Below, piece after piece: positions 19,337 to 28,464 of a DNA stretch of 64,000 nt (position 1 is its first letter; each line of letters begins with the position of its first letter). The position numbers and the translations under genes were made by a program. The stretch comes from Pontimonas sp. (GTDB lineage Bacteria > Actinomycetota > Actinomycetes > Actinomycetales > Microbacteriaceae), in NCBI GenBank assembly GCA_018402295.1, contig JAGYJI010000004.1:22923-86922 (forward strand). Reading direction: 5' to 3'. The notes under the pieces were generated by a model. The model searched no databases. It was given only the letters and a program-made list of their open reading frames with translations, and had not been told where the DNA came from.

Positions 19337-20430
19337 GAGGAAACCCTCCTCCGAGGAGTGAGCGCGTCCCTCATGACCTGGACAAAATCCTCGGCGGCGT
19401 TCGCTCGCCCAATCCCTCGTGCTCTGGTTCGCATGCGCGCAAGTGCGGAGTCGTCCCCGAGCAGAGGCAACACAGTGGCGCGCACATACTCCGGCGTGAA
19501 ATCGGCATCCATGACCAAAACCGCGGACCCTGCCTGCAGGGAATCCCAGGCATTCTTCTCCTGCTCACCATTGCCAACCGGGTAGGGGACAAAAACGGCC
19601 GGCAGACCGAGTAGTTGAATTTCTGACACGGTGGCAGCACCGGCTCTCGAAATCACTGCGGTCGCAGCCGCAAAAGCGAGGTCCATCCGGTCGCAATAGT
19701 TCAGAGCTAGATAGCCGGGAGTATCGAGTGTGGGGAGCGGATTTCTGTGCCCCACGATGTGGAGCACCTGCCAGCCCGCCGCAAGAATGTCCTCCACCAC
19801 CGCCTGGACTGTGGAGTTCACGCTGACGGACCCCTGCGACCCCCCGGTCACGACAAGGGTCTTCTTCCGGGGTGAGAGGCCAAAGTGCTGGCGAGCTGAA
19901 GACATCGTGGGCGCGGTCTGGGGGTGAGTAATGCTGCGAAGCATCGGCATCCCGAGCAGTGTGGCACCGGGGAGCTTGGTCAAGGAGAACGTGGTCACCA
20001 CGTGCGGGGTGAGGCGAGCACCCCAGCGGTTAGCAAAACCTGGCACGGCATTGGCCTCATGAATCACCAGGGGAACCCGGCTCAGCCACGCTGCCACATA
20101 AACCGGAGCCGAGGCATAGCCGCCAAAGCCGGCCACCACATCGGGCCGATGGGCGCGGATGAAGCGAATACTTTTCCCCACAGCGCTGATGAATCGTGGC
20201 CAGAACAGCAGCGCCTCGGCACTCATCCGCCGGGGAAAGGGAAGCCGGGCGATAGTTCCCAGGGCAAACCCAGCATCGGGCACAAGCCGGGACTCCAACC
20301 CTTCACGGGTCCCGATCACGAATATGTCCGCAGGTGCGCACTCTCCTTGGCGGACAAGTTCATGGGCAACAGCGAGCAGAGGATTCACATGGCCGGCGGT
20401 TCCGCCGCCGGCAAGCACAACTCGCGTCAT
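19330..20430 (-). CDS. murG: UDP-GlcNAc--lipid I N-acetylglucosaminyltransferase
   Basis: Makes lipid II from lipid I on the inner membrane face. The N-terminal GGGTAGHVNPLLAVA loop, GFGGYASAPV, the GGSQGS motif and the late SRAGAATVSEIQLLGLPAVFVPYP region are all as expected for a working GT28 enzyme. 366 aa. Confidence 0.96.
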   Translation of the reverse strand: MTRVVLAGGGTAGHVNPLLAVAHELVRQGECAPADIFVIGTREGLESRLVPDAGFALGTIARLPFPRRMSAEALLFWPRFISAVGKSIRFIRAHRPDVVAGFGGYASAPVYVAAWLSRVPLVIHEANAVPGFANRWGARLTPHVVTTFSLTKLPGATLLGMPMLRSITHPQTAPTMSSARQHFGLSPRKKTLVVTGGSQGSVSVNSTVQAVVEDILAAGWQVLHIVGHRNPLPTLDTPGYLALNYCDRMDLAFAAATAVISRAGAATVSEIQLLGLPAVFVPYPVGNGEQEKNAWDSLQAGSAVLVMDADFTPEYVRATVLPLLGDDSALARMRTRARGIGRANAAEDFVQVMRDALTPRRRVSSW

Positions 20431-21696
20431 CGAGGTGAACTCCGTCGACTCTGTCCCGCGCTCACGGAGATGGCGTCGTGTCTATTCAGCGCCATCACCA
20501 CCCCAATCCCAATTAGGGAGGACATCAGTGCCGAGCCACCTACCGACATGAAGGGCAGGGGTACTCCCAAAACAGGGAGAACTTCGAGCACCACGGCAAT
20601 GTTGATGAGCGCCTGACCAATCAACCAGACCATGACGCCACCGGTCACAAGGCGGGCGAAAGGATCGGGCTGAGACCGCACCAGTCGAGCCATGAGCAAT
20701 CGCAAGGATCACGAACGACACAATGACCATGCTGGTGCCAATCAGGCCCAGCTCCTCCCCCACAATCGCAAAGATGAAGTCGGTCTCCGCTTCAGGAAGC
20801 CATGACCATTTCGCGCGAGAGTTCCCCAGACCCACGCCAAAAACCCCACCGGAGCCCAACGCGTAGGTCGAATGCACAATTTGCCAACAGCTGCCCAGAT
20901 AGTCCTCCTCGGTGCAACCGGAGAACCAGGTCATAATCCGGTTGACCCGGGAGGGGCTCAGCAGGGCCAGAGTGGCCACACCCGCAGCAATAAGCGCGAC
21001 CACCGTAAACAGATGGCTCAATCGAGCTCCGGCGAGAAAAACGATTCCCACCGCAATCACCACCATGACGCCCATAGTTCCGAGGTCTTGCCCCATCATG
21101 ACCAAGCTCACCGCAATGAGAACCCCCAGTCCCAGGGGGCGCAGCAGTGTTCGATAATCCTCAACTTGATCAATCCGATCGGCCAGAATCGCCGCCATCC
21201 AAATGATCATGGCAATTTTCAAGATTTCGGAGGGCTGTCCGGTGAGACCCGCGATATTCACCCAGTTGGTGTTACCGCCGGAGCTGATTCCCAGCGGCGT
21301 GAAGACGAGGCCCTGGAGCAGCAATGCCGCCAGAAACATCGACGGAGCAAGCTTTTTGAGAGCTCGTGCCGGGAATCGCGACACGACCAGCATCAGCGGG
21401 ACGCCCAAAAACACCCAGACCACCTGGCGGAAAAAGGTGGCAAAAAAGTTTCCCTCGTTGCCCAGGGCTGACCCCACGAACGACGAGGACAACACCATCA
21501 CCAAGCCGAAGATGACGAGGAAAAACACCATGGAGACCATCACGACGTAATCAGCGGATTCGCGGCCAAAAAGCCGCTTCACCGTGACCGTCACGCGCGG
21601 AGCAGACGCCTTGGGTGCCGTGTGTGTCACCGCTTGATCACCTGCTTTCCGCAGCCATACCTTCATGCCCCACTTGATGGATGGGGATACCCTCAA
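20427..21696 (-). CDS. ftsW: Peptidoglycan polymerase FtsW (frameshifted)
   Basis: SEDS-family glycosyltransferase that polymerises lipid II at the septum. Many hydrophobic helices and the motif LPFMSVGGSALMSSL near the end identify it. Reading frames at 21696-20482 and 20705-20427 join around 20690-20705, where a one-base excess (or two-base loss) shifts the frame between VILAIA and MARLVRSQPDPF. It lies between murD and murG, overlapping murG by four bases. Confidence 0.92.
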
Positions 21697-21760
21697 GTGT
21701 GTGGGGAAAACACCTCAAGAACCGCTAAGGCGCGCCGATTAACCGCCACAGCCCCCGGCC

Positions 21761-22769
21761 CTACGGAAGGCTCAAAACTCCGGCAATGAGAGCTGGCGAC
21801 ACGTCGCGGGAGCGCGTAATCGCAATCGCCGCGAGAAGTGCGGGAAGTTGCTGGGGAATATCCCACCCCGCCTCACGGACTTCCTCCAATGTGGAAATCT
21901 CGAGGGCCTGATGGGCACGGTCATCGAGAAAAGCCCGGTCAACAATGATTCCCTCGACGAGCCCGATATCGCTCATTCCCGGGGAGTCCAGGCCAATACC
22001 AATGGCTCGTGCCCCTTCGACAACGTCAGCATCCTGGACCTGTGCCTCGGTCGGTCCGACCCCTTTGCGATAGACGCAGGCTCGCGTTGTGCCATCAAAG
22101 AAAACACCGCTGGCGTCTTCACCTTCAGCTTGGAGTGACACGGTCAACGCCGGGGTCATCAGGCTCTGCGGATACCGCTGGCGCCAAACCAGTGATTCAC
22201 GAGACACCTGGACAATGAGCACGTCGTAGGAGCGGGGCTCACGGAGGGCATCCAGTACCGGGGGTGCGCCATACCCGACAACCCGAGTCGGAACGCTCGC
22301 AGCCTGGAAAATGCGCAGTGCTAGGTCCACGGCAATATCGGTCTCCGCGTCCTGCTGCACCATAATCCAGTCTGCTGGTTCGCCTGATTTGTCTCTCAGC
22401 CGCCAGGCGAGCTCGAGATCTGACCATATCTCGACCCCCATTGTCCCCAGGTTGCTCGATAACCGGGTCCCTCGATCCGACTCCTGGGGAAACCACCGCC
22501 AGATCCCAGGGCACAGACACAGCATCCTGCGCCCTCGCTGCGCCTTCCGGGTCCACAAGCACGCGAGCACCGACCACCTCCGCAAGCTTGACAAGGTCGC
22601 TGGCGGCCTCAGCGGCCATCGCGGTAACCTCGCAGCCCAACTCGCGAAGTGTGTCGACCACGGCAAACCCGGTGTGACCCAACCCCACGACGAGGACACG
22701 GAGACCCGCCCAGGACGAATGCCAGCTGGTCAACCCCTGGAGGGCGCTCTTACTCAACGACTGAGCCAC
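21761..22769 (-). CDS. MurD-like protein lacking the P-loop and C-terminal domain (frameshifted)
   Basis: Occupies the murD position between mraY and ftsW. The N-terminal Rossmann-like UDP-MurNAc-binding part is preserved (LTSWHSSWAGLRVLVVGLG, residues about 12-30). The central domain aligns by eye through WSDLELAWRLRD, VVEGARAIGIG and DIGLVEGIIVDRAF. Where MurD has its TGTNGKTTT P-loop, this protein reads DWIMVQQDAETDI, and the DHLDWHG-type block is also gone. It ends at the LLAAIAITRSRDV helix, with no C-terminal ligase domain, giving about 336 aa instead of about 450-500. One frameshift near 22450 (extra base in CC) is probably a sequencing error. Ligase activity is not expected. Start (GTG) overlaps the mraY stop. 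Confidence 0.85.
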
Positions 22770-23851
22770 TCCAGGTAGAACAAACCGGCGCCCACAGCCG
22801 CAAAAAGTCCCGCGATAAGCCAGAACCTCACCACAATCGTGACCTCAGCCCATCCTTTGATTTCGTAATGGTGGTGCAGCGGTGAGGAATAAAAAATTCT
22901 GCGACCGCCGGTGGCTTTGAAATAGAGACGCTGGAGAATGACTGATCCGGTCAGAACGACAAACAGTCCCCCGACAACCGGCAACAACACTTCGGTGCGG
23001 GAGAACAGGGCGAGCGCTGCAACCCCACCACCCAGGGCTAGCGAGCCCGTGTCGCCCATAAAGATCTTTGCCGGCGAGGTGTTCCACCACAGGAACCCAA
23101 TCAAACTGGCCGCCACGATCGCCGCAACGGCTGTCAACTCAAGAGAGTCGCGGACGTCATAACACTTATAGAGCACGTCTTCGTCGGGGAAGGCGCGAAA
23201 ACAGGACTGATTGAATTGCCAGAAGGTAATCATGACGTAGGCGACGAAAACCAAAATCGTGGCGCCACTGGCGAGACCGTCAAGCCCGTCCGTCAAATTC
23301 ACGGCATTCGAGGTTCCCACGATGATGAGAGTGGCCCACACGGCAAACGCGATGACAGCGGCCCAATAGCCCCACTCCACAAAGGACAGGACGTCCGCCC
23401 CGCGCACCACGGAGATTCCTTGGGCGGCGGGCGTTATGCCATTCTCATCAGGGAAAGAAACGGCACCCCAGGCGAACGCGACCGACACCACGAGTTGGCC
23501 GATGACTTTGCCCCGCGGCGACAACCCCAAAGACTGCTGGCGCCGAACTTTCGAGAAGTCATCGAGGAAACCAACAATCCCCAGACCCACCATGAGGCCA
23601 ACTACGAGAAGACCCGAGGGGCTTGGCATCCGACCCTCCAGGAGATGGGCGCCAAAGAAGCCAAAGAGCACCGCCAGAAGAATCACAATGCCCCCCATGG
23701 TGGGGGTGCCGCGCTTCACAAAGTGAGTTTTGGGGCCATCTTGGCGGATGAACTGACCCCATCCAATTCTCGCGAACAGGCGAATAAACAGGGGGGTGAG
23801 AAACAACGAGAAAGCGAGCGCGAGCGCGCTACCCAGCAGCAGTATTCTCAC
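22754..23851 (-). CDS. mraY: Phospho-N-acetylmuramoyl-pentapeptide transferase
   Basis: Integral membrane enzyme that attaches the muropeptide precursor to undecaprenyl phosphate, making lipid I. Ten or so hydrophobic helices, the catalytic motif NLTDGLDGLASG, FMGDTGSLALGG and the HHH motif in SSPLHHHYE are all present, so this copy looks active. Its ATG overlaps the stop of the MurF-like gene by four bases. 365 aa. Confidence 0.96.
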   Translation of the reverse strand: MRILLLGSALALAFSLFLTPLFIRLFARIGWGQFIRQDGPKTHFVKRGTPTMGGIVILLAVLFGFFGAHLLEGRMPSPSGLLVVGLMVGLGIVGFLDDFSKVRRQQSLGLSPRGKVIGQLVVSVAFAWGAVSFPDENGITPAAQGISVVRGADVLSFVEWGYWAAVIAFAVWATLIIVGTSNAVNLTDGLDGLASGATILVFVAYVMITFWQFNQSCFRAFPDEDVLYKCYDVRDSLELTAVAAIVAASLIGFLWWNTSPAKIFMGDTGSLALGGGVAALALFSRTEVLLPVVGGLFVVLTGSVILQRLYFKATGGRRIFYSSPLHHHYEIKGWAEVTIVVRFWLIAGLFAAVGAGLFYLEWLSR

Positions 23852-24495
23852 GCGAGGTCGTCTCTCAACTTCTCCACCAGAGCGGTAAACGACTCCTCGG
23901 TGCTCCCGAGCACCAGCAGAACATCTCCCGGCCGAATATGCGCACGAATGTCATCGTACGCGGTGGTGCTGTCCTCACAGAACCGCGACTCTCCGTCCCA
24001 CGACCCTTCCATACCCACCGACAGGAAAAGAGCTCTCGCACCTCGTCCGATCGCAAAGACCTGGGTCACATTGAGACGAACCATGAAAGCCCCAAAAGCG
24101 CTGAGGTTGTCGTAGTCGGAGGCTCCGGAGAAATCTAGAGCACCGGCCACCGCCACAACGCGACGAGAACCTCGGGCGAGCGTCGACACAGTCTTGGTGA
24201 CGTCCACGGCGCGGGAAGCCTGCGTCACGTGTGAGGCATCGACAAAAACAACATCATGGGCCAGTGTCACACCGTGGGGCAGATCCTGCGCAAAGTCCTG
24301 GCCCAGGCTTGCGTCAAGAGCCTCGAGAAGTGTCATGCCTTCGGCGAGGGAACCTCGAACCATGTCCAGCGCCGCCGCCCTGGCTTCAAGACTCATCCCG
24401 GGGATACGCAGAGCCGCTTCCTGCTCCCCTACTGCCAGGTCGGCGCCGGTGGACTCCCAGTCCACCCACTCCCGAGTGATACGAAGATCACTCAC
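23848..24495 (-). CDS. MurF-like protein reduced to the C-terminal domain
   Basis: Occupies the murF position between murE and mraY but is only 215 aa, against about 460-480 for MurF. Its first 60 residues resemble the end of the central domain. The rest resembles the C-terminal domain, including MVRLNVTQVFAIGRGAR and MEGSWDGES, which I recall as typical of MurF in this family. The N-terminal substrate domain and the ATP-binding domain with GKTT are absent. The NANPxSM-like motif of MurF is replaced by VDASHVTQASRAV. The ATG overlaps the murE stop (ATGA), so there is no room for a lost upstream part. Adding D-Ala-D-Ala by this protein alone seems impossible. Confidence 0.85.
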   Translation of the reverse strand: MSDLRITREWVDWESTGADLAVGEQEAALRIPGMSLEARAAALDMVRGSLAEGMTLLEALDASLGQDFAQDLPHGVTLAHDVVFVDASHVTQASRAVDVTKTVSTLARGSRRVVAVAGALDFSGASDYDNLSAFGAFMVRLNVTQVFAIGRGARALFLSVGMEGSWDGESRFCEDSTTAYDDIRAHIRPGDVLLVLGSTEESFTALVEKLRDDLA

Positions 24496-26022
24496 GAGGC
24501 GTCACCCCAACCGGCGTCGGCGAGCGCCTGCCTCGCCTGATCCCTCGCGGAATAGGGAATCTTCACCCCGCTGATGTCTCGATAATCTTGGGATCCAGGC
24601 CCACTCCACAGGATTGTGTCTCCCTCCCCCGCCAGACCCACCGCAAAGCGAATCGCATCACTGGGGTCTGGAATCTCGTGCACGGTGACTCCGGGAACGC
24701 TGCGTGCCCCCTCGAGGAGCCCCTCGCGAATAACAGCCGGATCTTCTCTGCGCGGATCATCATCGGTGATGATCACGACATCAGCCAGCTGGGCTGCCGT
24801 TTGACCCATAATGGGTCGCTTGGTGGCATCACGGTTACCCGATGTGCCACACACCATAATCAGCGCGCCGGGGGTGGAAGCCCTCACGCTGGTCAGCGTC
24901 TGCTGATACGCATCAGCACTCCGGCCAGCATCCACGAACACCTGGGGACCAGTGGAACCCGAGACCCGCTCCATGCGACCGGGGATAAACACCGGTATTC
25001 CCGGAGTTCCTGGTCCCAGAGCAGCGAGTTCGGCGAGGGAAACTCCTGAGCGGATGACCATCAGCGCAGCCAGAGCGGCATTGGACACCATGTGTTCGCC
25101 CTTGAGGGGAACCAGCAGCTCCACCGCGTCACCCTCGCGGGGCTGGAGAACGCACACCGTGTGGTCCACATCGCCGCCCACAATGTCCCAGGACCAATCA
25201 GCCGGTGACTTCCCTCGTCGCCCCAGGGTGGTGCAGGGAATATCGACCATCTCGGCCAGCTTCACCCCCCAGGAGGAATCAACGCAGACCACAGCTTCTC
25301 GAGCCTTGGCAGCGGTGAACAGCACCGCTTTTGCCTGCAAATAGTTCTCCATCGTGTGAAAGTCCTCAAGATGGTCGTGGCTGAGGTTAGTGAACCCGGC
25401 AACATCACACAGCACATGATCCATGCGGTTTTTGTCGAGAGCTTGAGCGCTGATCTCCAGGGCGATGGCGGTGACCCCTTCCTCGCGAGCTCGCGCAATC
25501 ATGGCGTGCGTGTCGGGAGCTTCAGGAGTGGTCAGGGTACTGGGGAATGTCTCACCGCCCACCTGGCGAAGTGCAGTTGTGGACAGCGCAGTCCGCGCGC
25601 CGAGCCCCCGCATAATTGCCTCCAGAAGGAACGCAGTCGAGGTTTTCCCATTGGTTCCGGTCACGCCCAGGATTGTGGGCATCGAGGCCGATCGAGTGCC
25701 ATAAATCTCCGCGGATACCCGCCCCAACAGCGCGCGAGGATCATCTGCCACGAGAATCGAGAGCGAGGGGTCACTCAGCGAGGCACAACCTTCCTCATCT
25801 GTGAGAACAGCGGTGGCACCGGCTGCGCTGAGCGTCTGGCCAAAACTCACTGCCATGGCGGTGGACGCCGCGCAGGGCGACGAAAAGATCTCCGGGTTGA
25901 ACCGCGGAGGACGCCAGCGCAACACCTGTCACTGTGGCCTCTGGGCCCTGGTGCGCGAGCCCCAAGGACGATGCCAAGACACCCACAGGGACGGGGGTGG
26001 TAGACCGGGGTCGCAATGCCAT
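24492..26022 (-). CDS. murE: UDP-MurNAc-dipeptide--diamino acid ligase MurE (frameshifted)
   Basis: Adds the third stem residue, a diamino acid. The N-terminal domain starts at the ATG at 26022 (GGAG ribosome site) with TGVALASSAVQPGDLFVALRG. The ATP site GVTGTNGKTSTAF is intact, as is NLSHDHLEDFHTMENY. The specificity region reads ITDDDPRREDP, where meso-DAP-adding enzymes have DNPR. The C-domain has VDAGRSADAYQQTL and GTSGNRDATKRPIMG. The frame breaks at the AAAA run at 25842-25845; removing one base joins HGSEF to GQTLSAAGATAVL. It appears functional, unlike the flanking MurF-like gene. Confidence 0.92.
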
Positions 26023-26068
26023 AGCGTCTCCCACCACTACACCCCTTCTTGGGGCACTGACACCCCGG

Positions 26069-27814
26069 CTACCAGGTTAGCGGGGGAAGCACAGCTGGCT
26101 CGCTCGAGGGCGCCACACGGTAGTGCTTGAGCACGTGGGACAAAATCTCGTGAAATGCGGGAGCTGCCGCGGAGGACACTCTGGATGATTGTGGCTTGTA
26201 AAAGCTGACCAGAACGACATATTCCGGGTCCTCCGCTGGCGCCATACCGGCCAGCGAAATTACCCGCTCTGCGCCATAGCCGCCCGAGGTCGCGATTTCT
26301 GCGGTACCGGTCTTGGCCGCGACTCGATAGCCGGGGATTTCCAGGGTGTTCCGCAGTGACCCCTGGGAGACCACGGTTTCCATCATGCGCACGGTCTGCT
26401 GAGCAGCACTAGCCGACACCACCGGAACGGGCTCACCCACTGGCTCGGGAATGAAGTCTCCTTCGCTGGTCACGCATCCATCCACCAGGCGAAGCGGGAC
26501 TCGAACGCCGTCGTTGGCGAGCGTCTGGTAGGACGACGCCATTTGGGCTGCGGTGACGGAAATTCCCTGACCAAAGAACTGGTTGTACCGAGTCAGGCGG
26601 TCCACTTGGTCGTCGGGAAGGACCTGGCCGGAGGACTCCCCCAAGAAGTTAATTCCGGTGACCTCACCAAAACCAAACCCTCTCAGGTAGCGGGTGGCTT
26701 CCGCTTTGGGCATGCGATCCGCCAACACCGACATGCCGGTGTTGGACGAGGTGTGGAGAACACCCGCTGTCGTGAGCTGGCGGTCATCGGCGACAAGGAA
26801 GTTCTTGATGTACTGACCGGGATACACCTGATAGAAACCCGGTGCCACAATCTTGTCTTCAGAGTAGGTATAGCCCGCATCAATCAGCATTGCGATACCG
26901 ATCGATTTCATGATGGAACCAGGCTCGTAGGGTGAGCTCAGAGAGCGAGCTCCCATGAACTCCACCGGTGACTCAGAAAAATCGTTGGGGTCAAAGGTGG
27001 GCCAATCGACGGCAGCGAGGACGTGTCCATCCTCCACTCGAACAACCATCGCAGAACCGTATTGGGCACCCAGGTTGCTCCCGTGCTCCGCCAAAGTCTG
27101 GAGGACATACCACTGGAGGTCGCTGTCGATCGTCAGCCTGACATCACCGCCGTGAATGGGCTCTTCCACCAGCTGGGTGGTCCCTGGAAGTCGAATACCA
27201 TCGGCACCCTTTTGGTAGATGGCGCGTCCGTTGATCGCTCGAAGACACGGGTTATATTTCCGCTCCACTCCCGCCAAGGGCTCATCCGTTCCGAGCATCC
27301 CGGTGAGGTTCGCGGTGACCGGACCGAAAGGATACGTGCGCTCACGAACCAAGTCCATCTGCAACCAGGGATTGCGAAGCTCTCGCAGCGCCTGGCGGTC
27401 TTCGGGGCTGACGCTCTTCACCAAATAGGTGAAGTGTGCCTCGCGGTCTTGGGAGACGGCGTAGAGCAACTCATCGGGGTTAGCGTCCGTGATGAGCGCA
27501 ATCTCAGCCATCGCAGCCTGCACCGTGATGACCGCGCCATCACGGCGGAACTCGCCCACTTTTCGTGGGTCAGCACTCACGTCATAGCGATCAACATCGG
27601 TCGCCAAATCATTGCCAAAACTGTCCACGATGGAGCCGCGGGAAGCCCAGATAACCTCGCTGGTGGTGCGGATATCGGCGGATTGCTCTTTGAGCTCTGC
27701 CGCTCGAACAACTTGAACATCCACCAAACGCGACACCAAGAGTCCGGCCATCAGGAATACAACCAGGAGCGCAACGCCCATACGGCGGCTGGATACGCGC
27801 TGGTGAGCCATCAT
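26069..27814 (-). CDS. ftsI: Septal penicillin-binding protein 3 / FtsI
   Basis: Transpeptidase of the divisome (581 aa). One N-terminal membrane anchor (residues about 12-35) is followed by the pedestal domain. The transpeptidase motifs are SIMK (SxxK, in YEPGSIMKS), SSN (SxN, in TSSNTGM) and KTGT (in AAKTGTAEI), all intact. The stop lies about 46 bases before the murE start. Confidence 0.95.
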   Translation of the reverse strand: MMAHQRVSSRRMGVALLVVFLMAGLLVSRLVDVQVVRAAELKEQSADIRTTSEVIWASRGSIVDSFGNDLATDVDRYDVSADPRKVGEFRRDGAVITVQAAMAEIALITDANPDELLYAVSQDREAHFTYLVKSVSPEDRQALRELRNPWLQMDLVRERTYPFGPVTANLTGMLGTDEPLAGVERKYNPCLRAINGRAIYQKGADGIRLPGTTQLVEEPIHGGDVRLTIDSDLQWYVLQTLAEHGSNLGAQYGSAMVVRVEDGHVLAAVDWPTFDPNDFSESPVEFMGARSLSSPYEPGSIMKSIGIAMLIDAGYTYSEDKIVAPGFYQVYPGQYIKNFLVADDRQLTTAGVLHTSSNTGMSVLADRMPKAEATRYLRGFGFGEVTGINFLGESSGQVLPDDQVDRLTRYNQFFGQGISVTAAQMASSYQTLANDGVRVPLRLVDGCVTSEGDFIPEPVGEPVPVVSASAAQQTVRMMETVVSQGSLRNTLEIPGYRVAAKTGTAEIATSGGYGAERVISLAGMAPAEDPEYVVLVSFYKPQSSRVSSAAAPAFHEILSHVLKHYRVAPSSEPAVLPPLTW

Positions 27815-28464
27815 GTCCTCGCTAGCGCGTCACCGGTGAGGGAATGGAACCGCCAAAGCGAGGCGTTGGGGTCTCGGGGGCCGACACTGTGGAGACGACA
27901 GAGACGGCGCTCTCCTCCAATTCTGGCGCCTCGCTGTGAGCTGGCGAGGGCATCTGCGGCATCTGCCTCGAGTGCGGCAGCGGTAGAAATTGTCACGAAA
28001 ACATCTTCCACAATGGGCGGTGGCAGCAGGGTTTCGGTTCCCGCGGTGACCGCGAACACCTGACCGCTCGTGGAGGCCTCGGCAGGGAGGGCTTCGCCCA
28101 CGATGGCGCCATCGGAGACCCGGATGTAGGCGGGATTGTTATCCGGCACCATTCCCATGGATCCCGCCAAGGTCGCCAGCGTGTCAGGGGCCACCAGGGC
28201 ACTGATTTCTTCGCCCACGATCTGCTGCTTCTGCTGAGATCCGCGAAGGTCAGACTTGAGCGAGGCGATTTCATAGGCGCCACCCGACACCGCAATAGAG
28301 AGCAAGAGTTGTCCACCTAAAATCGCGAAAATGCCGGCCAGCAGGACAACGATATAGCGGAGCTTGGGAACTGCATTCGCCTTCGTTTTCTGGCGTGTCG
28401 AGGACACGGCTCGGGGCTTCGTTGCCCGGGCTGAGCCGGAAGAGCTCAGTGCTACGGCGGTCAT
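27811..28464 (-). CDS. FtsL-like divisome membrane protein (C-terminal frameshift likely)
   Basis: Position between rsmH and ftsI, a basic N-terminus, one transmembrane helix (IVVLLAGIFAILGGQLLLSIAV, shown as about residues 37-58) and a short coiled coil after it fit FtsL. The C-terminal part is unusual: the called frame runs into an Arg-rich tail, while the neighbouring frame reads SEAPELEESAVSVVS and TPTPRFGGSIPSPVTR before a stop at 27822. That second version is a better match to a Pro/Ser/Thr-rich tail, so a frameshift near 27935 is likely. Confidence 0.75.
   Translation of the reverse strand: MTAVALSSSGSARATKPRAVSSTRQKTKANAVPKLRYIVVLLAGIFAILGGQLLLSIAVSGGAYEIASLKSDLRGSQQKQQIVGEEISALVAPDTLATLAGSMGMVPDNNPAYIRVSDGAIVGEALPAEASTSGQVFAVTAGTETLLPPPIVEDVFVTISTAAALEADAADALASSQRGARIGGERRLCRLHSVGPRDPNASLWRFHSLTGDALART

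Noticed and set aside
22239..22440. C-terminal end of the first MurD-like frame taken as a real tail
   Set aside because: After the frame change near 22450 the sequence becomes Arg/Gly-rich without family likeness, while the other frame continues the MurD pattern.
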